Part shown: piece by piece, positions 1 to 8,903 of the stretch
How positions within the stretch are numbered: position 1 is the stretch's first letter
Layout: every line of letters starts with the position of its first letter
Assembly: GCA_028284145.1 (NCBI GenBank)
Contig: JANQSH010000105.1
Location: 1-46,190, forward strand
DNA from: Planctomycetaceae bacterium
GTDB lineage: Bacteria; Planctomycetota; Planctomycetia; Planctomycetales; Planctomycetaceae
Direction: 5' to 3'
DNA length: 46,190 nt
The notes under the pieces: model-generated
The model's input: the letters and a program-made list of their open reading frames with translations, nothing else
The model's database searches: none
What the model was told of the DNA's origin: nothing
Program-made: the position numbers and the translations under genes

Positions 1-330
1 AAGGAGACCAGGGCTAGACTATGTCTAGTTTTATCGTAGCGGCTGGCGGACCATTTGGAACTGAAATACCCGTTCGGATGACGCTACGGTTATCTCGGAT
101 GCGCTCTAAATGTTCATTTTCCCAGACGTTGCACAATCCGCATTGACCGCAACAACGTTGAGTTTTTTTCGCGAATGCCAATACCGCTGTTTATCGACAA
201 CCGCTACAATTCGAAGTGACATCCACACTGGTCAGAACCAGTTGGTGGCAAGAAGTCACAAAAATGGTTTCTTGTATTTTCACAGCACACAAAGGTTTTG
301 AACTGTCCTGTAAATTGCCGAGTTTCCGCC
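1..330. other. intergenic stretch at left edge
   Basis: I see no convincing gene on either strand in this stretch. It holds one small inverted repeat near its left end (listed separately) and otherwise only the upstream region of the SCO gene. No clear -35/-10 pair stands out. Confidence 0.5.
14..34 (+). terminator. possible weak hairpin terminator
   Basis: A perfect 6-bp inverted repeat, CTAGAC-tat-GTCTAG, is followed by TTTTAT. It could end a gene lying to the left of the window. The stem is short and A/T rich, so it may also be chance. Confidence 0.25.
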
Positions 331-1242
331 ATGACCGACCCCTCCTCCCCTTCAACGCCTGCTGCTTCGTCAACGTCTACCACCGGCAAAAGTACAACAT
401 TACGTGTTGTCGGTTTGCTGCTATGGATTGCGGTCTTCGCATGCGGAGCCTATCTGTTCTGGTCTTTGTCAAAGTCAAATCGGGAACCGGATCAACCCAC
501 TGCGAATGAATCGAATGGTCCCAGGCCAATCGCCGTTGCCAGCCTGGAAAACGATTCAGATTCGAACTCGCAAGAGACAGAAAATACTCACGAGGAAGAG
601 GTATCCGGTTGGGATCCTGCAGGAATCGCGGACTTTGAATTCACCGAACGGAGCGGCAGGACAATCACCAAAGCCAGCTTGCTGGGCAAGCATTGGCTGG
701 TCTGTTTTGTCTTTACACGGTGTGCAGGTCCCTGCCAGAATATCACCCGCCAGATGTACGAATTGCAGGATGCGCTTCAGGACAGGGATGTCCATCTTGT
801 GACCATATCTGTCGATCCGGAGTACGACACGCCGGAACGACTGACTGATTATGCGGAAATTTTCGCGGCTGACTCCGAGAAATGGCTCTACCTCACCGGT
901 GACAAAGATGAAACGTATCGTCTTATCCGCGACAGTTTCAAAATGCCGGTGAAAGAAATGTTCGGCGAGGCACGCAAACCGGGTTGGGAAGTCCTGCATT
1001 CCGCCAACATTCTGCACGTGGATGATAAGGGTGTCGTCCAGGCGAAATATGACGCCACCAAAGAAGCGCAGGTCCATCAGTTGGTCAAGGATATTAAAGC
1101 GATTGTCCCACCGAGCGAGGAAGGGGCATCGAACTCAACTACAGGAGAAAACGAGACGGAAGTCCATCCGTCAGGAAATTCGACGTCAAAACCTGACGAT
1201 TCAGAATCGCTTCCCGACGACACGCCAGCAGTGACGGAGTAG
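331..1242 (+). CDS. SCO1/SenC family copper chaperone
   Basis: Membrane-anchored thioredoxin-fold protein of 303 aa, of the family that delivers copper to the CuA site of cytochrome c oxidase. After a short cytoplasmic Ser/Thr-rich tail there is one membrane segment (about residues 25-46). A charged linker follows, then the SCO domain. The copper-binding CxxxC is C131-A-G-P-C135, and a conserved-type histidine lies in VLHSANILHVD. The C-terminal 45 or so residues are an acidic Ser/Thr/Glu-rich tail beyond the usual domain. The ATG at 331 was chosen because the upstream in-frame TTG at 298 adds residues without family character. The DUF420 gene starts 4 bases after the stop, which suggests an oxidase assembly operon. 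The other oxidase genes are not in this window. Confidence 0.9.
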   Translation: MTDPSSPSTPAASSTSTTGKSTTLRVVGLLLWIAVFACGAYLFWSLSKSNREPDQPTANESNGPRPIAVASLENDSDSNSQETENTHEEEVSGWDPAGIADFEFTERSGRTITKASLLGKHWLVCFVFTRCAGPCQNITRQMYELQDALQDRDVHLVTISVDPEYDTPERLTDYAEIFAADSEKWLYLTGDKDETYRLIRDSFKMPVKEMFGEARKPGWEVLHSANILHVDDKGVVQAKYDATKEAQVHQLVKDIKAIVPPSEEGASNSTTGENETEVHPSGNSTSKPDDSESLPDDTPAVTE

Positions 1243-1246
1243 TGGC

Positions 1247-1693
1247 GTGCCTGCACCAGATTGGGTTCTTACTTTGCCCGACATTAATGCGGGTTTGAAC
1301 AGCCTCGCCACGTTGTTGCTGCTGGTCGGTTACGTGGTGATCCGCCAGGGAAAGCGAGACGTACACAAAAACGTGATGCTCTCCGCGTTCGCTACATCAG
1401 TCGTCTTCCTGGGTTGCTATCTGGTCTACCATTTTGCGCTCAAGCATTACACCGGCAGTTCGTCCAAACCGTTTGAAGGAGAGGGGATCATTCGTCCGGT
1501 GTACTTTACGATTCTGATCACGCATATCGTACTGGCAGCGGCTGTCCCGGTGTTGGCGGTCTGGACGATTTATCGAGGCTGGAAGCAACAGTGGGACAAA
1601 CACCGCAGAATTGCCAGGATCACATTTCCAATCTGGCTTTACGTCTCTGTAACTGGCGTTATCATTTATCTGATGTTGTACCATTTGTCCTGA
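1247..1693 (+). CDS. DUF420 family membrane protein
   Basis: Integral membrane protein of 148 aa with four hydrophobic segments and conserved-type histidines in HKNVMLSAF, YHFALKHYTG and ITHIVLA. This is the DUF420 (YozB-like) pattern. In many bacteria this family sits next to SCO and cytochrome oxidase genes and is thought to help oxidase assembly; its exact chemistry is not known to me. The GTG start at 1247 lies just after the SCO stop, so the two are probably translationally coupled. A small CPMC membrane protein follows after 23 bases. Confidence 0.88.
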   Translation: MPAPDWVLTLPDINAGLNSLATLLLLVGYVVIRQGKRDVHKNVMLSAFATSVVFLGCYLVYHFALKHYTGSSSKPFEGEGIIRPVYFTILITHIVLAAAVPVLAVWTIYRGWKQQWDKHRRIARITFPIWLYVSVTGVIIYLMLYHLS

Positions 1694-1716
1694 AGGCAAC
1701 TCCCGTAAGGTTTTCA

Positions 1717-1989
1717 ATGAAACGTCTGCTGCTCATTCTGGTGTGTGTTTTCGGTCTGTCGCTGAGTGACGCGGTCGTGGCACCGGTTTTCGCCTGCCCG
1801 ATGTGCAAAGAGGCAAATGAAGCGGACGATCCCCGACCGCGGGCCTACATGTACAGCATCCTCTTCATGATGTCGATGCCCGCTCTGCTGCTGGCTGGCT
1901 TTGGCGTTGGGCTGTATCGCATTTCGCGCTCTCCGCAACCGCTGGTGGAAGAGCAAGGCGATCTGGGGGAAACAGGCTTATCCAAATAG
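1717..1989 (+). CDS. small membrane protein with CPMC motif
   Basis: A 90-aa protein with an N-terminal signal or anchor (MKRLLLILVCVFGLSL), then the motif ACPMCKEANE placed just outside the membrane, then a second membrane helix and a short charged tail. The CxxC next to a methionine could bind copper or another metal, or act in thiol exchange. This is inference from the motif and from its place directly after SCO and DUF420. The ATG at 1717 has a TAAGG 6 bases upstream. The upstream in-frame start at 1591 would overlap the DUF420 gene and is unlikely. Confidence 0.75.
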   Translation: MKRLLLILVCVFGLSLSDAVVAPVFACPMCKEANEADDPRPRAYMYSILFMMSMPALLLAGFGVGLYRISRSPQPLVEEQGDLGETGLSK

Positions 1990-2127
1990 AGCGCGATACA
2001 CGATAAGCAAGCCGTTGATTGATATCAGGGCCGCGCAGATATTGAGAATCTGAAGTAATGCATTCCATGCTTTAACGATGTCCCCGTTCTCCAGTTGTGA
2101 GGGCGTTCCATTTCGACTTGTTTGCAC
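1978..2127 (-). CDS. candidate 49-aa membrane protein
   Basis: A GTG at 2127 opens a short frame that overlaps the 3' end of the preceding minus-strand gene in another phase and stops at 1978. It overlaps the convergent CPMC gene by 12 bases. The product has a polar N terminus (MQTSRNGTPSQLENGD) and one long hydrophobic helix (ALLQILNICAALISINGLL). It ends in VYRALFG. The composition is typical of a small single-pass membrane protein and unlike a random frame. It could be a translationally coupled small protein. It could also be the displaced C terminus of the upstream gene after a frameshift. No family is recognised. Confidence 0.42.
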   Translation of the reverse strand: MQTSRNGTPSQLENGDIVKAWNALLQILNICAALISINGLLIVYRALFG

Positions 2128-2500
2128 CGAACAGGCCAATCTCGATCCCGCCCGATTTCAACCAGTCGCGTGCTATTTTTCCGCCAGCGAAGATCGTCAG
2201 ATTGCCGAAGCAGGGAACCAGCGCGAGCAATCCAATGATCACTGCCGGCAGCAAACCAAATAACGGCTGAATGATCCGCAGCAGAAAAACGGCCGTGATG
2301 ATTGCCGCCGCTGAGGAAGCGATGATGAATGGCCCCCAGAGAAATGGTCGAATGACAAGCTGGCAGGCGACAAAGATCACATCGACCAGCAGTCGCAGTA
2401 TCAGCAGTTGCATCAACCAGCGATGCGACCAGACGATATCGAGCGTGGCTCGAACATTCGGCTCTGTGTCGGTCGTCACGGTTTTGTCGCGATCATCCAT
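2072..2500 (-). CDS. small multi-pass membrane protein, unknown
   Basis: Membrane protein of 142 aa whose family I do not recognise. After a polar N terminus (MDDRDKTVTTDTEP) it has about three or four hydrophobic segments with many Ile, Leu and Ala. It ends in a short polar tail. The start at 2500 shares one base with the stop of the DUF983 gene (TGATG), so translation is probably coupled. Longer in-frame starts upstream would lie inside the DUF983 gene. The tail from about residue 130 reads less naturally than the rest, and a protein-like frame continues in another phase (see the 49-aa candidate). Confidence 0.72.
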   Translation of the reverse strand: MDDRDKTVTTDTEPNVRATLDIVWSHRWLMQLLILRLLVDVIFVACQLVIRPFLWGPFIIASSAAAIITAVFLLRIIQPLFGLLPAVIIGLLALVPCFGNLTIFAGGKIARDWLKSGGIEIGLFGANKSKWNALTTGERGHR

Positions 2501-2934
2501 CAATCTTTTCTCTGCTCGAAGCCGGTGGAGTCGAAAAAGCAGTCCATGCAGAGCCACAACGAACGGGCAAAACGGAAGAAAATCAGCGGGATGATAACGA
2601 CATACGCCAACAGCGGCCAAAGCAGAGTCTTGTTGTCATAACCGGCACCAAAATGCAGTCCGACATACAAAGCTGTCAGAGTCAGGGCCGTGAATCCGTA
2701 ATTGATATAAGCGGAACCAAGAAAGTATCCGGGGGAACGCTCGAATTGAAAATCGCATTCCGGGCAAATCTTGTACATGGCGAAGAAGTTGTGGAACAGT
2801 CTTCCTTTTCCGCAACGAGGACATTTGAGACGCAGACCTCGTGACAGCGCCGTACTCAGCAGGATTTGGCTCACTATGGTCGTTCCAATCAGGAAGATGA
2901 TATCGTCAGGCAAACTGAATCGGGTCGGTTTCAC
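2500..2934 (-). CDS. DUF983 family zinc-ribbon membrane protein
   Basis: Protein of 144 aa with the DUF983 layout: an N-terminal hydrophobic stretch, a zinc ribbon made of CPRCGKG and CPECDFQFE about 20 residues apart, then two or three membrane helices. The family is common near respiratory and heme/copper genes, but its function is not established. The start at 2934 lies inside the last codons of the NIF3 gene (29-base overlap), so the two are likely co-transcribed. A downstream start is possible because the first 30 residues are the least conserved-looking part. Confidence 0.85.
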   Translation of the reverse strand: MKPTRFSLPDDIIFLIGTTIVSQILLSTALSRGLRLKCPRCGKGRLFHNFFAMYKICPECDFQFERSPGYFLGSAYINYGFTALTLTALYVGLHFGAGYDNKTLLWPLLAYVVIIPLIFFRFARSLWLCMDCFFDSTGFEQRKD

Positions 2935-3706
2935 TTTCGCTGGAGAAGACCGTCATCTCGGGAAATCGCTCTGCCAGCCAGAGGGCCATGGCCTCCATCG
3001 CAGGACGTTCACTGCCAAAATGCCCAGGTAGAATCAGCGAGATTCCTTTGGTCCGCGCTTCAAGGCAATAATGAAAACGGGCTTCCCCCGTTACGAAGGC
3101 ATCACAGTTTTCGCGAAGAGCATCGGGTAGAAACTCCGCCGCCGCACCACAGGCCACCGCCACACGCTGAATCTCTTTGTCCGGCGATCCGACAAATTGC
3201 AGTTTCTGCACATTGCAGGCCTGTTTGACTCTTTCGATCAACTCCGAAAGGGGCAATGGCTCAGGCAAGTCGCCAAATCGTCCTGCGCCGATTTCAGAAA
3301 CCATTTCGTCCGGTTTGCTGACCGGTCTCAATGAAGCGATGTTCTCCAGCCCGAACGACTTTGCCAATTGCTGGTTGATGCCTGCCGGGGCGCTGTCGTA
3401 TCGCGTGTGCGGAGAGTGCACGGCACATCCTGCCTGAATCAACTTCAACAACGTTGCCGCTTCGGGTTGATCGGTCGTCAACCTTTGCACCGGTCGAAAC
3501 AGCACCGGATGATGAGAGACAATCAAACAGACGTTCTTGCGAATGGCTTCTTCGGCAACGTCCGGTGTGAGGGTCAGGCAGGTCATCACGGTGTCCGCGA
3601 TATGTTCGCGATCCCCTACCAGCAAGCCGACGTTGTCCCAATCTTCCGCCAGTTCATTCGGCGCGATGGCATCGAGAGTCTGGATAATTTCATCAATTCG
3701 CGGCAC
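2906..3706 (-). CDS. NIF3/YbgI-type dinuclear metal-centre protein
   Basis: Protein of 266 aa of the NIF3 family (GTP cyclohydrolase I type 2 homologues), which forms a toroid with a two-metal site. Metal-ligand motifs are visible: SHHPVLF near residue 64, HTRYDS near residue 100, and GHFGSERPAME in the C-terminal third. It has the compact form of the family without the long insertion. The cellular function of the family is still unsettled. It is the first gene of a minus-strand run with DUF983 and a membrane protein. An R1 repeat lies 11 bases upstream of its start, so the promoter must be inside or beyond the repeat. Confidence 0.92.
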   Translation of the reverse strand: MPRIDEIIQTLDAIAPNELAEDWDNVGLLVGDREHIADTVMTCLTLTPDVAEEAIRKNVCLIVSHHPVLFRPVQRLTTDQPEAATLLKLIQAGCAVHSPHTRYDSAPAGINQQLAKSFGLENIASLRPVSKPDEMVSEIGAGRFGDLPEPLPLSELIERVKQACNVQKLQFVGSPDKEIQRVAVACGAAAEFLPDALRENCDAFVTGEARFHYCLEARTKGISLILPGHFGSERPAMEAMALWLAERFPEMTVFSSESETDPIQFA

Positions 3707-3717
3707 GCAGCATCCTT

Positions 3718-3808
3718 ATAACCGTTTACCATCTGATGTGACGTCTCTGGCTCGTGGGGCCTGTTTTTTGCAGGCTGAACAGCGTCACAGAAGAGCGTAA
3801 TACGCTCT
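3718..3808 (+). repeat. R1 repeat, copy A
   Basis: Shares the blocks GTTTACC, TGTGACG, CTCGTGGG, TTTTGCAGG and the terminal hairpin AGAGCGTAATACGCTCT with the other copies. It is slightly shorter than 100 bp and has a diverged left end. It lies between the 3' end of the 887-aa gene and the start of the NIF3 gene, antisense to both. Confidence 0.85.
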
Positions 3809-3902
3809 CAAATTCGCAACAAGGGTTTCCTGTCCCATTCTAAGCATCGCGAGCGGAAAAGAAAGCAGCCGGTGGCCAATTCGACGTACTGTGGAAAAAG
3901 GT

Positions 3903-6566
3903 TTATTCCACTTTCCAGCGATAGTTGAGTACACGTCGGCCACCCACCTGCTCGGCCCGCAACCACAGAACCTTTCCTTTCACCGATTCAGCATCGGGAA
4001 GGTAAAAGTATTTGATATCCTGCCCTGACGCGAGTTTGGTAACGAACAGCACCTGCCGCTTGTGACCCGGCACAAACAGACTGCAACGTAGATTCAGCTC
4101 CTCAGGTGGCGATGTGCTGTTGCTGATGATCTGCTGAATCTCCATCCGCCCATCGGACAGTGTCTGCGTGGCCACCTCGATCTGCACATCACCAATCCCC
4201 ACCTGATAGGGACGGTAAACGCGAAACTTGTACTGGCGGTCGGCAACGATGTCGAAATCAATTGCGGTATGTTTTCGCCCGAGGCTCGCATTGGCGGGCA
4301 GAGTGAGAAACATTGGCAGCCGGTATGTTTCGCCAACACCGATCTGTAACTGCCATTTATTGGGGTCGACTTCCCAGTCACTGGCGGTTCGCAGCGTCAC
4401 ATTTCCACTGATACCCTGCGGGAAAAAGTTCTTTCCGAGGATCGCTTCCTGATGTTCGCCCGTTTGACTGCGTAAGCGGCCCTGTTCGTATTGTACGGCT
4501 AACCGCCAACGTGTGATGGATTCGGAACAGTCACACAGCAATTTGGGAACGGGACCAATCTTGATGATCTGGCGATCCCCATCATCCGATGTGTTCGCCG
4601 GTTCCTGCCGACCCCAGATATCCATCTCCTTCACGCCATGTCCCAGAAAAATTTCTTCCGTCGTTTCTACGGGGTTCCAGACAACAAAAACCACACTGCC
4701 ATCTCGGGCAAATGCGAAGTTGCGGCTGCCATTGGGCATATTGATCGAGCCGATGTATTCCGTCCCGCGAATGGCCAGCGCGATAGTCCGCCAGGGGAGG
4801 AACAGCGGGGTGGGTGAACCATCTCCGTCGAGCAGGCCATGTTCTTCATCAAAGACATCCGATGCAAAAATCGCCTCTGCTCCGCCGATACGGGCTGCCA
4901 CCATCCGCTTCACCAGATCGGCTCCACGTTCTTCCAATCCGTGTTCCGATCGTGGTAGTGGCTTCAACAGCACCCACCGGGGGGCGTTGCTGATTTTGGT
5001 CTTTTTCAACCACGCAATCATGCGTTCCAGGGAAATTGGTTCGTTATTACTGACAGAGAAAAATATCCGCGTGGTCGGCGACTGTTGTGGCAGGTCGGTT
5101 TCCCAATTCCAGTGAATGCCCACATGTGTGTCCCGGCCAATGCGGTCAATTTCCGTCTTCACGCGATCGAGCGTCTGTTCAAGAGAATTCATCCCGACAA
5201 AACTACTGTCGCTTTCGCTGTCCAACTGCCAGTAGCGGACGTAAGACGAATAGCGGGCAATCACCGGTTCCAGCCAGGGCGACCAGAATTTGGGCGACAT
5301 TGAAAAGATCTCGCTGATGCCCGTCCAGTTGCGGGCGAATTTGTTACGCATCTCAGCGGGGGGATGGTTTAACAGACCAACCGTGGTGATCTGTTTGTGC
5401 TGTAAGCTTTCCAGCAATTCGGTTATGCGCGTTGCTTCCTGCGGTTTGTCATCAGTAACGGAACGCCACAGGGGGTACTTCACCCAATTGATGCCGGCCT
5501 GTGCTGCGATTTCCGACAACTGGTTGGGAGAGAGATTCTTCACCGGATTGGCAATGGACCAACCAAACTCACCCGATTCCAACTGCGTCGCCAGATCCAT
5601 CACGGTGAAGGCAGTTGTCTTTTCCAGAATCACTTTTCCGTTGCGGGAGAGCGTCGATTGCACGCGGTAGAAACCATATTTCTGTGGCTCCAACTGCCAA
5701 TGCTCTTCCAGGAGATCGTTCCGTTTTGTTTCGTCCGGCTGAGTTGATTCCACTGTTGGCTTTAACTCGCGTTCCGAAGCTCCGATTTCTCGCCCTGTGC
5801 TGTCGGTCATTCGCAAGAACAGGCGATAACTATCGCCCGGATCAAGTCCGGTGACACGGGCGGTCACTTCAATCGGCGAAGAGGTTTTAACGAAGTGGCT
5901 GGCAAAATTGCTGACCAATGTCAACTGTGGCAACATGCCCAATCGGAGATCATCGAACCAGACTTTGCCATCAATGTCTTTCTTCCTGCCAGGCACAAGG
6001 TGGCAGCCAATCACAATGAAACGAACTTCCGGGCGAGGAGAAATCGGGCCAATCCGCAAGTCGAGGAAATCAGAATATGTTCCGGTGACAGCCTGGCTGA
6101 GAAACCGTTGCACGCGCTGCCGCTTGTGATTCAACAACGAGATGGAGATCACCGCTGCGTCATTTTTGAGACCATACGTCCGCATTCGGCCCTGGAACAC
6201 ATACGAATGCAGCGAATCGACGGGAATCAGCGGGGAGTAAAGTATCGCCTGGCCGCCATTAACGTTGAGCAGCAGACTCTGCCGACCGCTGGCACTTTGC
6301 GTGCGATCGATCTTCATCTCGACATAGCGGGGGAACGCATCACCCTTGCGGCGAATCCAATCATCGGGATGACCATCGAAGTCCTGGTCTTCGTCGATTT
6401 CAAAGTCGAAGTGACGAACCGGCGTGGCACTCTGAAATGCGTCATGTTCGATGGCCTTCGCGTTCGTCGCGTTCGTCATCAGCAGCAGGCAACACACTGT
6501 CAGTAATCTGAGCATTTTCAGGCCAATTTCAGGGAGAACCATCTTGGAATCGTGGGGCCGGATCAT
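3903..6566 (-). CDS. large exported protein, possibly glycosidase-like fold
   Basis: Up to 887 aa. A signal peptide follows Met18 (MLRLLTVCCLLLMTNATNA), so the true start may be 6515 or 6542 rather than 6566; no start has a good Shine-Dalgarno. The mature N terminus (FDFEIDEDQDFDGHPDDW) and the next 180 residues look like a beta-sandwich carbohydrate-binding module. The centre resembles a TIM barrel of glycoside hydrolase type (WVKYPLWRSVTDD, YWQLDSESDSSFVG, DTHVGIHWNWE). The usual NE acid/base signature is replaced by an SE in YWQLDSESD, so I would not call an enzyme. The C-terminal 250 residues look like beta domains. It is probably periplasmic or at the cell surface. Confidence 0.75.
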   Translation of the reverse strand: MIRPHDSKMVLPEIGLKMLRLLTVCCLLLMTNATNAKAIEHDAFQSATPVRHFDFEIDEDQDFDGHPDDWIRRKGDAFPRYVEMKIDRTQSASGRQSLLLNVNGGQAILYSPLIPVDSLHSYVFQGRMRTYGLKNDAAVISISLLNHKRQRVQRFLSQAVTGTYSDFLDLRIGPISPRPEVRFIVIGCHLVPGRKKDIDGKVWFDDLRLGMLPQLTLVSNFASHFVKTSSPIEVTARVTGLDPGDSYRLFLRMTDSTGREIGASERELKPTVESTQPDETKRNDLLEEHWQLEPQKYGFYRVQSTLSRNGKVILEKTTAFTVMDLATQLESGEFGWSIANPVKNLSPNQLSEIAAQAGINWVKYPLWRSVTDDKPQEATRITELLESLQHKQITTVGLLNHPPAEMRNKFARNWTGISEIFSMSPKFWSPWLEPVIARYSSYVRYWQLDSESDSSFVGMNSLEQTLDRVKTEIDRIGRDTHVGIHWNWETDLPQQSPTTRIFFSVSNNEPISLERMIAWLKKTKISNAPRWVLLKPLPRSEHGLEERGADLVKRMVAARIGGAEAIFASDVFDEEHGLLDGDGSPTPLFLPWRTIALAIRGTEYIGSINMPNGSRNFAFARDGSVVFVVWNPVETTEEIFLGHGVKEMDIWGRQEPANTSDDGDRQIIKIGPVPKLLCDCSESITRWRLAVQYEQGRLRSQTGEHQEAILGKNFFPQGISGNVTLRTASDWEVDPNKWQLQIGVGETYRLPMFLTLPANASLGRKHTAIDFDIVADRQYKFRVYRPYQVGIGDVQIEVATQTLSDGRMEIQQIISNSTSPPEELNLRCSLFVPGHKRQVLFVTKLASGQDIKYFYLPDAESVKGKVLWLRAEQVGGRRVLNYRWKVE

Positions 6567-6812
6567 TTCGACGTAACGTCAGCGTACGGGTTCCTTCCGT
6601 TATCGTTATCGACGGTGTCATGTGTTGCGCTGGACAGGCTTGCGGATCATGACGGTTGATCGGATTGTTCTGGTCATCAGGGTGCATAACACCATCTGTG
6701 GACTGCTTGCACCATCGGTCCGCATTGCCGATAATCCCCGCTGAGTTCTGAGAATGAACCTTCATCGCGAAAAACCTCACATCTTTCCATTCACCGAAAG
6801 TTGAATACGAGA

Positions 6813-7592
6813 ATGCGCATCGCTGTCGCAACAGCCCGATTCAAACAACCAATCAAATCGGCCCTCAAACGTGTTGGCCCGATGGGTGCCACCGGCGTGC
6901 AATTGAGTCAGCCACAGGAAGTCAGCCGGCAGCAGTTGGGAGACACGGGACGTCGGCAATTTTTGAACTATCTCCGCGAACTTGATATATCGGTTGCATC
7001 GCTGGATGTACCGGCTCAGAAGTCGTTGTTCGATCTCTCACACCTCGATCGCCGGATCGAAGAACTCAAATCGGCGATGACACTTGCATTTCAACTGAAT
7101 GCGACAATCGTCACGACACGGGTTGGCCGCATTCCTGAAAAAGAGAGCAGCGACTTTTCCACTTTGAGTGCGGTACTGAATGATCTGGCCCGGCATGGAA
7201 ACACCGTTGGCACGACGCTCGTCATCACCCCTTCGGGTGATGTGCCCGAAGCTTTGTTGCGATTGGTTAACGACATCGACGCCGGTCCGATTGGCATCAA
7301 TTTTGACCCCGCCAGCTTCGCGATGACGAGCCAGAATGCCGCCAATGCGTTTCGGGAACTCCACACGTCGACCATACAAGTGCGTGTGCGGGATGGCATA
7401 CGCGATATCGATGGCAGCGGTCTGGAAGTGCCAGTCGGTCGAGGGGATGTCGACTGGCCGGAAATTCTCTCGTTAATTCTCGATGCCGATTACCGGGGAT
7501 GGTACATCTGCGACCGTACACAGGGGGACGACATTCCCACCGATATCGCCCGGTCGATCAAATTCCTGCAAACGATTCATAACGAACGATGA
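6813..7592 (+). CDS. sugar phosphate isomerase/epimerase-like TIM barrel
   Basis: Protein of 259 aa with the layout of the xylose isomerase-like/AP endonuclease 2 TIM-barrel superfamily: GATGVQLS near the N terminus, a FDLSHLDRRIEELKSAM helix, INFDPASFAM, and a C-terminal GRGDVDWPEILSLILDADY followed by GWYICDR. These features fit enzymes or enzyme-like proteins acting on sugars. Some metal ligands usual in active members are not clear, so the reaction is unknown. The ATG at 6813 was preferred over the TTG at 6801. The stop overlaps the xseA start by 4 bases (ATGA), so the two are coupled although not obviously linked in function. Confidence 0.8.
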   Translation: MRIAVATARFKQPIKSALKRVGPMGATGVQLSQPQEVSRQQLGDTGRRQFLNYLRELDISVASLDVPAQKSLFDLSHLDRRIEELKSAMTLAFQLNATIVTTRVGRIPEKESSDFSTLSAVLNDLARHGNTVGTTLVITPSGDVPEALLRLVNDIDAGPIGINFDPASFAMTSQNAANAFRELHTSTIQVRVRDGIRDIDGSGLEVPVGRGDVDWPEILSLILDADYRGWYICDRTQGDDIPTDIARSIKFLQTIHNER

Positions 7593-8839
7593 ACGATGTG
7601 CCGGTCCTCACAATTTCTGAACTGACGCGGCAACTGAAAGAGTTGGTCGAAGCGAATTTTCCACAGGTCCGGGTGACGGGTGAGATCTCGAACTTCGTTC
7701 GTGCCAGTTCCGGGCATCTCTACTTCACGTTGAAGGATCAGCGTTCGCAGATTCGGGCGGTGATGTGGCGCAATGCGGCACAACGTCTGAAATTCGACCT
7801 GCATGATGGACTGGAAGTGGTCGCTTCCGGCCCGATTGAAATTTACGCGCCACGCGGCAGCTATCAATTGATGGCCGAACAGATCCTGCCGCAGGGTGTC
7901 GGCGTGTTGGAACTTGCATTGCGACAACTTCAGGAAAAGTTGGCGGCTGAGGGACTGTTCAATCCGGAACGAAAACGTTCGTTGCCCCGCTTTCCCCGGC
8001 GGATTGTACTGGTGACCAGCCCGACCAGCGCCGCTGTGCGGGACATGCTTCAGGTTCTCACTCGCCGCTGGACCGCCAGCGACATTGTGATCTTACCGGT
8101 TCGCGTGCAGGGTGATGGAGCCGCAAACGACATTGCCAAAGCGCTCGCTTACGTACCGAATCTTCCGAATGTCGATCTGGTGATTACCGGCCGTGGTGGA
8201 GGAAGCCTGGAAGATCTCTGGGCCTTCAATGAGGAAGTTGTCGCACGGGCGATTGCGGCCTGTCCCATTCCGGTCATCAGTGCAGTGGGACACGAGATTG
8301 ACGTTACCATTGCTGATATGGTGGCAGACCACAGGGCATTGACACCGAGCGAAGCGGCGGAATTAGCCGTCCCTTTGCAGGCGGAAATTCGACAATGGCT
8401 GGACAGTTTACGCGAACAACTCGCATCTGGCTTACACGGCCAGGCAGCGCGCGCCCGGGCAGTCCTCGATTCCTTTTCGGACCGACGACCGTTTCGCAAA
8501 CCGACCGAATGCATTCATCTGCATCAACAGCAGTTGGATGACCTTTCGACCTTGCTGCAACGGGCAATGAAACGTCGCCTCGAAATGACCCGTGACAAAG
8601 TTGGCAATCTGGCGAGTGCCGTTGAGACACTCAGCCCACTTGGTGTGTTGCAGCGGGGTTATTCCATCACTCGGAAAGCGGAATCCGGCGACATCGTACG
8701 CGAAGTTACAGATGTGCAGCCGGGTGACGATCTGGAAACAATCCTGCCGATGGGATCGATCATCAGCCGGGTGGAACAAATGAAATCTGAATCCGGTATC
8801 GGCGACTCCATTATCCAGCAAAATACTGACATCACATAA
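7589..8839 (+). CDS. xseA: exodeoxyribonuclease VII large subunit
   Basis: Large subunit of exonuclease VII, a cytoplasmic nuclease that degrades single-stranded DNA in both directions. The 416 aa show the N-terminal OB fold (LTISELTRQLKELVEANF, VRVTGEISNF, GHLYFTLKD), then the catalytic region with VLVTSPTSAAVRDML, VITGRGGGSLEDLWAFNE and ISAVGHEIDVTIADMVAD. A long helical region and a C-terminal LQRGYSITR segment follow. The length is normal. Its partner xseB lies 227 bases downstream rather than directly after, with a REP-like palindrome between them. Confidence 0.97.
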   Translation: MNDVPVLTISELTRQLKELVEANFPQVRVTGEISNFVRASSGHLYFTLKDQRSQIRAVMWRNAAQRLKFDLHDGLEVVASGPIEIYAPRGSYQLMAEQILPQGVGVLELALRQLQEKLAAEGLFNPERKRSLPRFPRRIVLVTSPTSAAVRDMLQVLTRRWTASDIVILPVRVQGDGAANDIAKALAYVPNLPNVDLVITGRGGGSLEDLWAFNEEVVARAIAACPIPVISAVGHEIDVTIADMVADHRALTPSEAAELAVPLQAEIRQWLDSLREQLASGLHGQAARARAVLDSFSDRRPFRKPTECIHLHQQQLDDLSTLLQRAMKRRLEMTRDKVGNLASAVETLSPLGVLQRGYSITRKAESGDIVREVTDVQPGDDLETILPMGSIISRVEQMKSESGIGDSIIQQNTDIT

Positions 8840-8903
8840 ATCAAAGGCGATTTCGATTTACCGTGGAGGAGACTTTCATTTTTGTTTATCAGAACAGGTA
8901 CCT

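Noticed and set aside
5895-6506. 203-aa open frame antisense to the 887-aa protein gene
   Set aside because: The sense frame has a signal peptide and continuous domain-like sequence; the antisense frame shows neither.
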